Source of the DNA: Halocaridina rubra
Taxonomy: Eukaryota > Arthropoda > Malacostraca > Decapoda > Atyidae
Assembly: GCA_037179515.1 (NCBI GenBank)
Contig: JAXCGZ010022667.1
Coordinates: 158,501-222,500, forward strand
Reading direction: 5' to 3'
DNA length: 64,000 nt
The first letter of the stretch is position 1; each line of letters opens with the position of its first letter. Under the pieces are notes generated by a model. That model was not told the origin of the DNA and did not search any database. It saw only the letters and a list, made by a program, of their open reading frames with translations. Below, one piece after another: positions 45,679-58,563 of the stretch. A program made the position numbers and the translations under genes.

Positions 45679-45764
45679 GTCACTACAACCAATTTTGGCT
45701 ACAACCTGTAGAAGTGGCAGAACAGAAGTGGCCGTAGCTACAATTTTCTCTTTTGTCTGCTTTA

Positions 45765-46583
45765 TTAGTTTTCCGAACTAGGAAAATTCCGTGCGGGCGA
45801 CGAGGACCTAGACATTGATGCTGGGGACGGCGCTCTAGAAGAATCCTTCATCTGGATATTTTGAGATTTATTCGGCCATTGGCACCACGGCTTGCACCAT
45901 TTAGCCCGAGTTCCATAATATAAATGGGCACGACAAACTTTTGGACATTGATTTTGATGGAACGGTAGCACTCCTAGGCCTACAGGTGGATTCTTGGAAA
46001 TTGATACATACTGGGATGTACTAGCTTGACGAGAAACTGACGACTGATCAACAACATTGATGGGTTTAGCCCTATTATTATTTTGAGAAAATACCACTAG
46101 TTCATCTGCAAGCTTGCCTAAAGCTGGTAAATCCATATTTTGCTGAGAGGCTAAAACTGCCAAAATACTACTGGGAACTGCTTGCAAGAATTTATGTTTC
46201 ACTAGGTCATCTGTTACTCTTAATTTAGAAGCAGTTCTGCGAATTTCTTCTAAATAAACTGAAGGCTTGCCATGCATTACTGTATTACTTATCAAATCAT
46301 TGAAAAGTTCAGGCTTGGTCTGTTCAAAAAGATTTGTGAGGTATGCTTTAATTATATCATAGTCTCTCCTATTTAAAGTGTCTTGGGGAACACGTTCTAC
46401 AACAGTAGGGGGCAAGGCAGATAACACATGGAAAAATTTTGTTTCACTGGATTTCACATTAGCTAAGCCAAATTGAGCTTCAAGAATAGAAAACCACCCT
46501 GAAACGCAGGTGTCCATGAATGCAGGGGCTTTCACTGCTATGTGCCTGACAGCACTAGACTTATCATCATCAGAATCGGGCAT
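45765..46583 (-). CDS. gag: Mag-like Gag (272 aa)
   Basis: Starts MPDSDDDKSSAVRHIAVKAP, a typical Mag-lineage Gag start. The capsid-like region (FMDTCVSGWFSILEAQFGLA to about residue 170) is followed by a cysteine/histidine cluster CPKVCRAHLYY...CKPWC and a serine/proline-rich tail. The frame is intact. It forms the particle that packages element RNA. It lies about 165 bp inside the 5' LTR. Confidence 0.9.
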   Translation of the reverse strand: MPDSDDDKSSAVRHIAVKAPAFMDTCVSGWFSILEAQFGLANVKSSETKFFHVLSALPPTVVERVPQDTLNRRDYDIIKAYLTNLFEQTKPELFNDLISNTVMHGKPSVYLEEIRRTASKLRVTDDLVKHKFLQAVPSSILAVLASQQNMDLPALGKLADELVVFSQNNNRAKPINVVDQSSVSRQASTSQYVSISKNPPVGLGVLPFHQNQCPKVCRAHLYYGTRAKWCKPWCQWPNKSQNIQMKDSSRAPSPASMSRSSSPARNFPSSEN

Positions 46584-46721
46584 TGTTTATGACAGCTTAT
46601 CTTGGAGTACAAATACTGAAAGAAACCTAGGCCTTGCCTACCGGTATGATGCTGAAGAAATTTTTGTCACTTAGGCCTATCTTGTCAATTACAAATATCT
46701 TGTCACTCCTATATCTTGTCA

Positions 46722-46748
46722 CTATCTGGTCACTCCGGGGTCACCACT
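46722..46748 (-). promoter_or_regulatory. Putative primer-binding site of Mag-like element
   Basis: Sense-strand sequence AGTGGTGACCCCGGAGTGACC directly follows the 5' LTR. TGG at the start and the position fit a primer site; I could not assign the tRNA. Confidence 0.55.
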
Positions 46749-46749
46749 T

Positions 46750-47253
<504 letters not shown>

Positions 47254-47257
47254 AATG

Positions 47258-47275
47258 AACAAGAGTTACTTAAAG

Positions 47276-47326
<51 letters not shown>

Positions 47327-47904
47327 CCAACCCCCGACACTCTCTTTGTCCCAGCCAACAAGGAAGGGGTACTTTACACAGTTATTAAAAGTAAATAAAC
47401 CAACAGATGTACAAACAATGATGAGCCCTTAATAATGATAATAATGATGATGATAATATTCTCCACAATCATCATCAAAGGAAAATTATTGTTGCCAATG
47501 ATAATAATAATAATAATAATAATTTGCTATAGAGTCTACAAACCATTACCACCTCATTCACGGTAAGTTTACCTATCACGTACATATAAATTTACGTTGC
47601 ATGCTGTTATTTTTAAAGTAAAGGGTGGTTTTTTAACAGTGCAGGGAGGGTTTATACAGTAAACGTAAATATAATTGTAAAATACCTATGTACATGAGTA
47701 TGTCATATAAATTTACGCTTGCATGCTGTTATGAAGTAAAGGGTGGTTTATTAACAGTGCAGGAAGGGTTTATACAGTTTATACGGTGTAAACGTAAAAA
47801 TAAATTAAAATATCTATGTACATATAGGCTGATCCTACTCTGCGATTTTCCTGTCTCGCGCCGGGTCCCGGACCCGAACCTTCGCGATAATTGAAGGAAC
47901 ACTG
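47258..47904 (+). mobile_element. Tigger-type element end (right)
   Basis: Ends with ccgggtcccgg...cgcgataattgaaggaacactg followed by TA, the inverted counterpart of the 41572 end. 47545-47840 is similar to 3680-3840 and contains an internal duplication (47585-47680 and 47706-47790: aaagggtggttt, ttaacagtgcagg, gggtttatacag). Also contains (CT)n at 47277-47325 and (ATA/ATG)n near 47430-47520. No transposase ORF is left. Confidence 0.65.
47277..47325 (+). repeat. (CT)n microsatellite
   Basis: About 48 bp of CT units within the Tigger-type remnant. Confidence 0.95.

Positions 47905-47972
<68 letters not shown>
47905..47972 (+). repeat. (TA)n microsatellite, left of BEL solo LTR
   Basis: TA repeats between the Tigger end and the BEL solo LTR; together with 48494-48607 it was one tract before the LTR inserted. 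Confidence 0.93.
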
Positions 47973-48609
<637 letters not shown>

Positions 48610-48702
48610 CTGTCACCAGTTTTGTGTGATTACCTAATTGTGTTTACGGGAAAGAGCCCAAAGCTCGTATCTCCCCGTCTCCTGATCGGTTCCATTTTGT
48701 AC

Positions 48703-51530
48703 TTAGTGATACTTATCATACCTGTCCTTAAAACTATGGATTGAGATAGCATTAACTACCTCCTCGCTTAGCCAATTCCAATTATTAACTACTCTTACAC
48801 TGAAAAAGTATTTCCTTACATCCTGCAAAGAAGTTTTCTTACGAAGTTTCAAACTATGACCTCTAGTTCTAGAGCCTGCCATATCAAAATATTCATCCCT
48901 ATTCACTCTATCATAACCATGAAGGAATTTAAAGACTGTCACCATATCCCCCCTCAATCTTCTAGCTTCAAGTGATGGTAAGTCTAATTCCCTCAGCCTC
49001 TCATCATAACTGAGATTGCGTATTTCTGGCACCAGTTTCGTGGCATGTCTTTGAACTTTTTCAAGCTTAGCTATGTGCTTTTTCAAGTGCGGATTCCAAA
49101 AGGGGGCTGCATATTCGAGTTTTGGCCTCACATAGGATACATGTATATTTCTGAACATTTCTTTGTCCATGTGCCTGAAGGCTATCCTTACATTTGATAA
49201 GAATGCATATGCTGCCCTTACTATGCCATTTATATGTATTTCTGGAGACAAATCTGCCAGTATGTTTACTCCTAGATCTCTCTCATTTTCTGTCTCTTGA
49301 AGTTGTACTCCAGCTACCGAGTAGTCAAGCTTGGGCCTTCTTGCACTTGTACCCATTCTCATTACCTTACATTTTGAAGTATTGAATTTCATTAGCCACT
49401 TTTCTGACCACTCATGTAGATTATTTAGAGCCTCCTGAAGTTCTCTATCATTGTTCTCATTTTTTACTTTCTTCACAATCTTTGCATCATCTGCAAACAT
49501 ATTCATGAATGAATTTACACACTCTGGTAGGTCATTTACATATACAAGGAACAAAAGTGGCACTAAAACTGAACCCTGTGAAACTCCACTACTAACTCTT
49601 CTCCATTCAGACACTGAGTGTCTTATTCTAACCCTCTGTTCCCTTCCTTCTAAGTAAGTTTTTATCCATTCCAAAATATTTCCATCTATTCTAGCCATTG
49701 CTTGCAGCTTCCTAATAAGTCTCCCATGTGGAACAGTGTCAAACGCTTTCTGGAAGTCTAGGAATATGCAATCTGCCCAGCCCTCTCTTTCCTGTAAGAT
49801 TCGGCTTACCTCATCATAAAATTCTAATAAGTTTGTTACTGTTGATCTACCTTCTCTGAAGCCATGTTGCCTCACTGACAAAAAGTTGAAGGATTCCAAG
49901 TGAAGAGAGATATGTTTCCTTAGTAGTTTCTCCATAACTTTGCAAACTATGCTGGTCAAGGAAACTGGTCTATAGTTCAGAGCCATATCTCTCCTTCCCT
50001 TTTTGAAGATAGGTATCACATTTGTTTGTTTCCAGCATCTTGGAATCTCCCCTGACTCCAGTGAATTTTTAAATATGATACTTAGTGCCACTGATATTGA
50101 GTTTGCGCATTTTTTAAGCACATGAGGAGATATGTCATCAGAACCTGTAGCTTTATGAACATCTAAATCCATCAGCGCTTTGCATACCTCTGTGGCTGTA
50201 AGGTTGATGTTCTCTAATACCGGCCCTTGAGCTTCTATCTCTACAATCTGAGGGGATGGGGTATTTTCTACTGTAAATACTGACTGAAACTCCTTGTTCA
50301 ATTCTTTGCAGATATCTTCATCCACTCAGTGATGCTTCCATCTGCTCTCTTTAGCCTCAAAACCTGTTCTTTTACCTTCAGTTTTCCTCTGATAAAGCTG
50401 TGGAAAAGCTTGGGATTTTCTTTAGCTTTCCTGGTGATGTCCCTCTCATAGTCTCTCTCTGCCTCTCTCCTTTTACTTAGGTAGTCATTTCTTGCTCATT
50501 TGTAGGTTTGCCAGGCATTTATGTTTTTTCTCCTCCTATACCTTTTCCAGCATTTGTCTCTCCACTCCTTAGCTCTTTTACACCCATTATCGAACCACTT
50601 CTCTCTGGCATGAATTACACCTACTTTGGTGATAGGAATGCAGCAATCTACTATCTTCCCATATTTCTCACAAAAGATGTCATACATTTCTTGTACAGAT
50701 TTGTTGTAAAATAAGGTTCTCCAGTCAATAACTGCAAAAAGCTCATTCAATTTGATGTAATCTCCTTTCGGATAGTTCCTCCTAATGTCCTCAGTGCCTC
50801 TACTCTCAGGCAGAATATCTTCAATGATATACTCCATCAACAACACACAGTGGTCACTCTTTCCAGTTGGTGGTTCATACTCAATTTTTTCAATATCCAA
50901 CACATTATCTGTGAATACTAGATCAAGTAGTGATGGCTCATCCCCACCCCTGGCCCTTGTTGGTTCCATTACATGTTGGTGTAGGAAATTCCCTTGTACG
51001 CAATCTAGGAGTCTTGCCCCGAATGAGTCCTCACCACTGTGTGGGTCAAGATTTATCCAATCTATCTCTTTATGATTAAACTCTCCCATAATCAAAATCC
51101 AACAATTTTTTCTCCCGTGCCATGTTAACAACTAAGTTTATGACTTCAATAGTACCTATATGACTTTCCTCATACACTTCAAGCCTATTCTGGTTCCTTG
51201 GTGGGTTATATACAACAGTTATTATAATGCTCTCTGACCCAGCATTTATGCGAGCAACAAGAAATTCCTTGAACTCACTTTCTATAGCCAAGTATATTTC
51301 TTCAACTTGAATCCTTTCACTCATGAGCAGTGCTATCCCTCCACCAGTCCTCTCAGATCTTTCGACCCTTCATATTCTGAAGCTCTTAGGAAAAACTGTG
51401 ACACTGTTTTGTCCTCATCCCTTAGTCTCTGTGATTGCTACTATATCTGCCTTACTGTTGTGAATCCTATCTTTTAATTCTACTGCCTTACCAGCTAATC
51501 CATCAGCATTTGTGTATAACAATATTAATG
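48703..51530 (-). pseudogene. L4 ORF2 (endonuclease-RT), broken
   Basis: RT and C-terminus are open from 50325 to the family's normal stop at 48703 (540 residues: FLDFQKAFDTVPHG, FADDAKIV, DRYDKYH end). Upstream, 50496-51131 holds the end of the endonuclease with the SDHC motif intact and the linker, and 51076-51324 holds more N-terminal sequence. Lesions: a small deletion near 50325, TGA at 50496-50498, and frame changes near 51110 and 51415. Confidence 0.88.
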
Positions 51531-51579
51531 AGGCTCAATCCCCTGATCTTCTGTCATTATCTTCTTTATCTCCCCTTTG

Positions 51580-52384
51580 TCTGGAAGAACTCTGAAATGA
51601 AAATTTTTCTTCTCTTCTTTATTTCTTTCCTCATTTAACCTTCTTGCCTCTTCCAACAAGTTTTTTTATCTTTCCCATCTCTTCCTGTGTTCTGTATCAT
51701 CTAATGAACACTTCTCTGAATTCTTGAAGTTCTTTTGGACTTTTTTTTCTCATCAATATTTCCCTACATGTTTCCCCTCTCTCAAAGGTTACTTTTGTTG
51801 GTCTTGGCTTTCCTTCCCTCGAATATTTACCTAATTGGTGAATGTTTACAATATCTTCAAGACCACAAACTACTCCAAGCTTTCTTATCAGGTCTTCAAC
51901 CCTAGCTTTATTTTATTCAAGTCTTCCCTGCCATGTTGGCTCCTGGGATTCGCTTATGCCTGAGATTACCACTGTCTTCTCTTTATCAAGTGCCTGTTTG
52001 ATGAGTGGGTTTGCCTTTTCCATCACAACGTCTTTCATTTTTTTTTATTACTGTCTCTTTATAGTCAACTGTTTGTATGTTTTCTAGTGCCACCACCTTT
52101 ACAGCCTCTTTTACTGCCACATTTCCCTTTAGTGCATCAGCAAAGGAAGTTTTCATGGCATCATTTTCCATATTCAGCTTCTTGAAGTCTTTCTAAACTG
52201 TTCAATGTTTTCCTTAATCTGGACATTCCAAGCTGCAATCTCGTCTCTCTCAGAAGAGAGCAGTGAACTAACATCTAATTCCTTTAAGTTGTCATTCAGC
52301 TGTTTGTTTTTATCTTCTTCTTTAGAAATTCTAGTTTCTAGTTCACTCTTATCCCCTTCCAGCTTCTTTATTCTTTTTTCTAGT
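51580..52384 (-). pseudogene. L4 ORF1, broken and 5' truncated
   Basis: Globular C-terminal region (51780-52000), MENDAMKTSFADALKGNV segment (51986-52171) and the end of the coiled coil, in different frames. Confidence 0.8.
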
Positions 52385-52477
52385 GTGTAATTACCAAATT
52401 TTAGTTACCTAATTGTGTTTACGGGAAAGAGCCCAAAGCTCGTATCCTCCCATCTCCTGATCGGTTCCATTTTAGAC

Positions 52478-55387
52478 TTAGTGATACTTATCATACCTGT
52501 CCTTAAAACTATGGATTGAGATAGTATTAACTACCTCCTCGTTTAGCGAATTCCAATTATCAACTACTCTTACACTGAAAATGTATTTCCTTACATCCTG
52601 CAAAGAAGTTTTCTTACGAAGCTTCAAACTATGACCTCTAGTTCTAGAGCCAGCCATATCAAAAAATCGATCCCTATCCACTCTATCATAACCATGAAGG
52701 AATTTAAAGACTGTCACCATATCCCCCCTCAATCTTCTAGCTTTGAGTGATGGTAAGTCTAATTTCCTCAGCCTCTCATCATAACTGAGATTGCGTATTT
52801 CTGGCACCAGTTTCGTGGCATGTCTTTGAACTTTTTCAGGCTTAGCTATGTGCTTTTTCAAGTGCGGATTCCAAAAGGGGGCTGCATATTCGAGTTTTGG
52901 CCTCACATAGGTTACATAGATATTTCTGAACATTTCCTTGTCCATGTGCCTGAAGGCTACCCTTACATTTGATAAGAATGCATATGCTGCCCTTGATATG
53001 CCATTTATATGTATTTCTGGAGACAAATCTCCCAGTATGTTTACTCCTAGATCTCTCTCATTTTCTGTCTCTTGAAGTTGTACTCCTGCCACCGAGTAGT
53101 TAGGCTTGGACCTTCTTGCACGTGTACCCATTCTCATTACCTTACATTTTGAAGTACTGAATTTCATTAGCCACTTTTCTGACCACTCATGCAGACTATT
53201 TAGATCTTCCTGAAGTTCTCTACCATTGTTCTCGTTTCTTACTTTCTTCACGATCTTTGCATCATCTGCAAACATATTCATGAATGAATTTACAGACTCT
53301 GGTAGGTCATTTACATATACAAGGAACAAAAGTGGCCCTAAAACTGAACCCTGTGGAACTCCACTACTAACTCTTCTCCATTCAGACACTGAGTGACTTA
53401 CTCTAACTCTCTGTTCCCTTCCTTCTAAGTAAGTTTTTATCCTTTCTAAGACATTTCCAAGTATTCTAGCCATTACTTGCATCTTCCTTATAAGTCTCCC
53501 ATGTGGGACAGTGTCAAATGCTTTCTGGAAGTCTAGGAATATGCAATCTGCCCAACACTCTCTTTCCTGTAAGATTCGGCTTACCTCATCATAAAATTCT
53601 AATAAGTTTGTTACTGTTGATCTACCTTCTCTGATGCCATGTTGCCTCACTGACAAAATGTTGAAGGATTCCAAGTGAAGAGAGATATGTTTCCTTAGTA
53701 GTTTCTCCATAACTTTGCAAACTATGCTGGTCAAGGAAACTGGTCTATAGTTCAGAGCCGTGTCCCTCCTTCCCTTTTTGAAGATAGGTATCATGTTTGC
53801 TTGTTTCCAGCATCTTGGAATCTCCCCTGACTCCAGTGAATTTTTCAATATGATACTTAGTGCCACTGATATTGAGTTTGCGCATTTTTTAAGTACATGA
53901 GGGGATATGTCATCAGGACCTGTAGCTTTATGAACATTTAACTCCATCAGCGCCTTGCATACCTCTGTGGCTGTAAGGTTAATATTCTCTAATACCGGCC
54001 CTTGAGCTTCTATCACTGCAATCTGAGGGGGTGGGGTATTTTCTAATGTAAATACTGACTGAAACTCCTTGTTCAATTCTTTGCAGATCTCTTCATCCGT
54101 TTCAGAGATGCTTCCATCCTCTCTCTTAAGCCTTAAAAGCTGTTCTTTTACCTTCAGCTTTCCTCTGATAAAGCTGTGGAAAAGCTTGAGATTTTCTTTA
54201 GCCTTCCTGGTGATGTCCCTCTCATAGTCTCTCTCTGCCTCTCTTCTTTTACTTAGGTAGTCATTTCTTGCTCTTTTGTAGGTTTGCCGGGCATTTATGT
54301 TTTTTCTCCTCCTATACCTTTTCCAGCATTTGTCTCTCCACTCCTTAGCTCTTTTACACCCATTATCGAACCATTTCTCTCTGGCATGAATTACACCTAC
54401 TTTGGTGAAAGGTATGCAGGAATCTAATATCTTTCCATATTTCTCACAAAATATGCGATACATTTCTTGTACAGATTTGTTGCAAAATAAGGTTCTCCAG
54501 TCAATAACTGCAAATAGCTCATTCATTTTGATGTAATCTCCTTTTGAATAGTTCATCCTCATGTCCTCAGTGCCTCTACTCTCAGGCAGAATATCTTCAA
54601 TGATATACTCCATCAACAACACACAGTGGTCACCCTTTCCAATTGGTGGTTCATACTCAATATTTTCAATATCCAACACATTATCTGTGAACACTAGATC
54701 AAGTAGTGATGGCTCATCCCCACCCCTGGCTCTTGTTGGTTACATTACATGTTGGTTTAGGAAATTCCCTTGTATGCAATCTAGGAATCTTGCACCGAAT
54801 GAGTCCTCACCACTGTATGGGTCAAGATTTATCCAATCTATCTCTTTATGATTAAAATCTCCCATAATCAAAATCCTACATTTTCTCTCCTGTGCCATGT
54901 TAACAACTGAGTTTATGACTTCAATAATACCTATATGACTTTCCTCATAAACATCTAGCCTATTATGGTTCCTTGGTGGGTTATATACAACAGTTATTAT
55001 AATGCTCTCTGACCCAGTATTTATGCGAGCAACAAGAAATTCCTTGAACTCACATTCTATAGCCAAGTTTATTTCTTCAACTTGAATCCTTTCACTTATG
55101 AGCAGTGCTATCCCTCCACCAGTCCTCTCAGATCTTTCAACCCTTAATATTCTGAAGCCCTTAGGAAAAACTGTGACACTGTTTATGTCCTCACTCAACT
55201 TAGTCTCTGTAATTGCTACTATATCTGCCTTACTGTTGTGAATCCTATTTTTTAATTCTACTGCCTTACCAGCTAATCCATCAGCATTTGTGTATAACAA
55301 TGATAATGATGGAAGAACTCTGAAATGAAAATTTTTCTTGTCTTCTTCATGTCTTTCCTCATTTAACCTTCTAGCCTCTTGCAACAA
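52478..55387 (-). pseudogene. L5 ORF2, one nonsense codon, fused to the ORF1 tail
   Basis: Endonuclease and RT share one frame from 55387 to the normal stop at 52478, interrupted only by TAA at 54740-54742 after NQHVM. Motifs: ITETKLSED, GDFNHKEIDW, then GDHC in place of SDHC; RT FLDFQKAFDTVPHG and FADDAKIV; end DRYDKYH. At the N-terminus ORF1-type sequence (ARRLNEERHEEDKKNF) runs straight into LLYTNADGLAGK because a deletion near 55305-55310 removed the ORF1 stop. Confidence 0.9.
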
Positions 55388-55724
55388 GTTTTTTATCTCT
55401 CCTATCTCTTCCTGTGTTCTGTATCATCTAATGAACACTTCTTTGAATTCTTGAAGGTCTTTTACACTTTGTTTTCTCAACAATGTTTCCCTACATGTTT
55501 CCCCTCTCTCAAAGGTTACTTTTGTTGGTCTCGGCTTTCCTTCCCTCGAATATTTACCTAGTTGGTGAATGTTTACAATATCCTCAGGACCACAAACTAC
55601 TCCAAGCTTTCTTATCAGGTCTACAACCCTAGCTTTATTTTCTTAAAGTCTCCCCTGCCATGTTGTCTCCTGGGATTGGCTTATGCCTGAGATTACCACT
55701 GTCTTCTCTTTATCAAGGGCCTGT

Positions 55725-56237
55725 TTAATCATTGGATTTGCCCTTTCCATCACTACGTCTTTCATTTTTTTCGATTACTGTCTCTTTATATTCAACTGTT
55801 TGTATGTTTTCCAGTGCCACCACCTTTACAGCCTCTTTTACAGCCACATTTCCCTTTAGTGCCTCAGCAAAGGAAGTTTTCATGGCATCATGTTCCATAT
55901 TCAACTCTTGGAACACTTTTCTAAACTGTTCAATATTTTCCTTATTTTGGACATTCCAAACTGCAATCTCGTATCTCTCAGATGAGAGCAGTGAACTAAC
56001 ATCTAATTCACTTAGGTTGTCGTTCAGCTGTTTGTTTTTATCTTCTTGTTTAGAAATTCTGATTTCTAGTTCACTCTTTTCCCCTTCCAGTTTCTTTATT
56101 CGTTTTTCTAGTTCCTTTCTCTCTTGCCCTTGTGCTTTATTTGCTTCATCCAAAAGTCTTATTTCCTCTCTGAGTGTTTCATTCTCTTTCATTTCTCTAT
56201 CCATATTCCGAATTTTTTCATCAAGGCTTATAACCAT
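55725..56237 (-). pseudogene. L5 ORF1, longest open piece (170 aa)
   Basis: Coiled coil from residue 1 to about 75 (heptad pattern in RKELEKRIKKLEGEKSELEI), then FQELNMEHDAMKTSFAEAL. It ends early in a frame change at a T run near 55770, the same place where L4 and L1 also break. The rest of ORF1 (55490-55720) is in another frame. CR1-group ORF1 proteins bind RNA and multimerise. Confidence 0.82.
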
Positions 56238-56266
56238 TGCCTCTAAATCCTTGATTTTCTGTTTTA

Positions 56267-58313
56267 GTGTGATTACCTAATTGTGATTACCTAATTGTGT
56301 TTGCGGGAAAGAGCCCAAAGCTCGTATCTTCCCGTCTCCTGATCGGTTCCATTTTATACTTAGTGATACTTATCATACCTGTCCTTAAAACTATGGATTG
56401 AGATAGCATTAACTACCTCCTCGCTTAGCCAATTCCAATTATCAACTACTCTTACACTGAAAAAGTATTTCCTTACATCCTGCAAAGAAGTTTTCTTACG
56501 AAGCTTCAAACTATGACCTCTAATTCTAGAGCCTGCCATATCAAAATATCCAGCCCATTCCACTCTATCATAACCATGAAGGAATTTAAAGACTGTCACC
56601 ATATCCCCCCTCACTCTTCTAGCTTCGAGTGATGGTAAGTCTAATTCCCTCAGCCTCTCATCATAACTGAGATTGCGTACTTCTGGCACCAGTTTCGTGG
56701 CATGTCTTTCAACTTTTTCAAGCTTAGCTATGTGCTTTTTCAAGTGCGGATTCCAAAAGGGGGCTGCATATTCGAGTTTTGGACTCACATAGGTTACATA
56801 AATATTTCTGAACATTTCCTTGTCCATGTGCCTGAAGGCTACCCTTACATTTGATTAGAATGCATATGCTGCCCTTACTATGCCATTTATATGTATTTCT
56901 GGAGACAAATCTGCCAGTATGTTTACTCCTAGATCTCTCTCATTTTCTGTCTCTTGAAGTTGTACTCCAGCCACCGAGTAGTCAAGCTTGGGCCTTCTTG
57001 CACTTGTACCCATTCTCATTACCTTACATTTTGAAGTATTGAATTTCATTAGCCACATTTCTGACCACTCATGCAGATTATTTAGATCCTCCTGAAGTTC
57101 TCTACCATTCTTCTCGTTTTTTACTTTCTTCACAATCTTTGCATCATCTGCAAACATATTCATGAATGAATTTACAGACTCTGGTAGGTCATTTACATAT
57201 ACAAGGAACAAAAGTGGCCCTAAAACTGAACCCTGTGGAACTCCACTACTAACTCTTCTCCATTCAGACACTGAGTGTCTTACTCTAACCCTCTGTTCCC
57301 TTCCTTCTAAGTAAGTTTTTATCCATTCCAAAACATTTCCACCTATTCTAGCCATTGATTGCAGCTTCCTAATAAGTCTCCCATGTGGAACAGTGTCAAA
57401 CGCTTTCTGGAAGTCTAGGAATATGCAATCTGCCCAGCCCTCTCTTTCCTGTAGGATTTGGCTTACCTCATCATAAAATTCTAATAAGTTTGTTACTGTT
57501 AATCTACCTTCTATGAAGCCATGTTGCCTCACTGACAAAAAGTTGAAGGATTCCAAGTGAAGAGAGATATGTTTCCTTAGCAGTTTCTCCATAACTTTGT
57601 AAACGATGCTGGTCAAGGAAACTGGTCTATAGTTCAGAGCCGTATCCCTCCTTCCCTTTTTGAAGATAGGTATCACATTTGCTTGATTCCAGCATCTTGG
57701 AATCTCCCCCGACTCCAGTGACTCCTTAAATATGATACTTAGTGCCACTGATATTGTGCTTGCGCATTTTTTAAGCACATGAGGGGATATGTCATCAGGA
57801 CCTGTAGCTTTATGAACATTTAAATCCATCAGGGCTTTGCATACCTCTGTGGCTGTAAGGTTGATGTTCTCTAATACAGGATATTGAGTTTCTATCACTG
57901 CAATCTGAGGGGGTGGGGGTATTTTCTACTGTAAATACTGACTGAAACTCCTTGTTCAATTCTTTGCAGATCTCTTCATCCGTCTCAGTGATGCTTCCAT
58001 CCGCTCTCTTTAGCCTTAAAACCTGTTCTTTTACCTTCAGCTTTCCTCTGATAAAGCTGTGGAAAAGCTTGGGATTTTCTTTAGCCTTCCTGGTGATGTC
58101 CCTCTCATAGTCTCTCTCTGCCTCTCTCCTTTTACTTAGGTAGTCATTTCTTGCTCTTTTGTAGGTTTGCCAGGCATTTATGTTTTTTCTCCTCCTATAC
58201 CTTTTCCAGCATTTGTCTCTCCACTCCTTAGCTCTTTTACACCAATTATCGAACCATTTCTCTCTGGCATGAATTACACCTACTTTGGTGACAGGTATGC
58301 AGCAATCTACTAT
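56267..58313 (-). mobile_element. CR1-type LINE copy L6, 5' truncated
   Basis: Has two perfect 14-bp tail units (56271-56298), the 3' hairpin, and ORF2 from the linker through RT to the end. The 5' edge (cagcaatctactat, 58312) is joined to a (GT)n run and the tail of L7. Confidence 0.92.
56360..58313 (-). pseudogene. L6 ORF2 RT part
   Basis: 56855-57898 and 56360-56827 share one frame, split by a TAA at 56852-56854. RT motifs FLDFQKAFDTVPHG, SGVPQGSVLGP and FADDAKIV are intact, and the normal C-terminus is present. Upstream of 57898 a one-base insertion in a G run (about 57915) shifts the frame. Confidence 0.88.
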
Positions 58314-58563
58314 GTGTGTGTGTGTGTGATTACCTAATTGTGATTACCTAATTGTGTTTACGGGAAAGAGCCCAAAGCTCGTATCTTCCTGTCTCCTGAT
58401 CGGTTCCATTTTAGACTTAGTGATACTTATCGTACCTGTCCTTAAAACTATGGATTGAGATAGCATTAACTACCTCCTCGCTTGGCGAATTCCAATTATC
58501 AACTACTCTTACACTGAAAAAGTATTTCCTTACATCCTGCAAAGAAGTTTTCTTACGAAGCTT

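Larger units (their letters stand above)
48628..52384 (-). mobile_element. CR1-type LINE copy L4
   Basis: Has the 3' tail unit gattacctaattgt at 48628-48641, the 3' hairpin near 48646-48680, ORF2 to about 51530 and part of ORF1. It is 5' truncated in the ORF1 coiled coil at 52384, where it abuts the 3' tail of L5. Confidence 0.92.
52385..56266 (-). mobile_element. CR1-type LINE copy L5
   Basis: Has a 3' tail with two diverged units (52385-52417), the 3' hairpin, ORF2 and ORF1. It is 5' truncated at the start of ORF1 (56266), abutting the 3' tail of L6. ORF1 and ORF2 are joined in frame by a deletion of about 50 bp. Confidence 0.92.

Noticed and set aside
47585..47790. Independent tandem repeat gene
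   Set aside because: It is an internal duplication of the Tigger-type terminal region, also seen as a single copy at 3700-3800.
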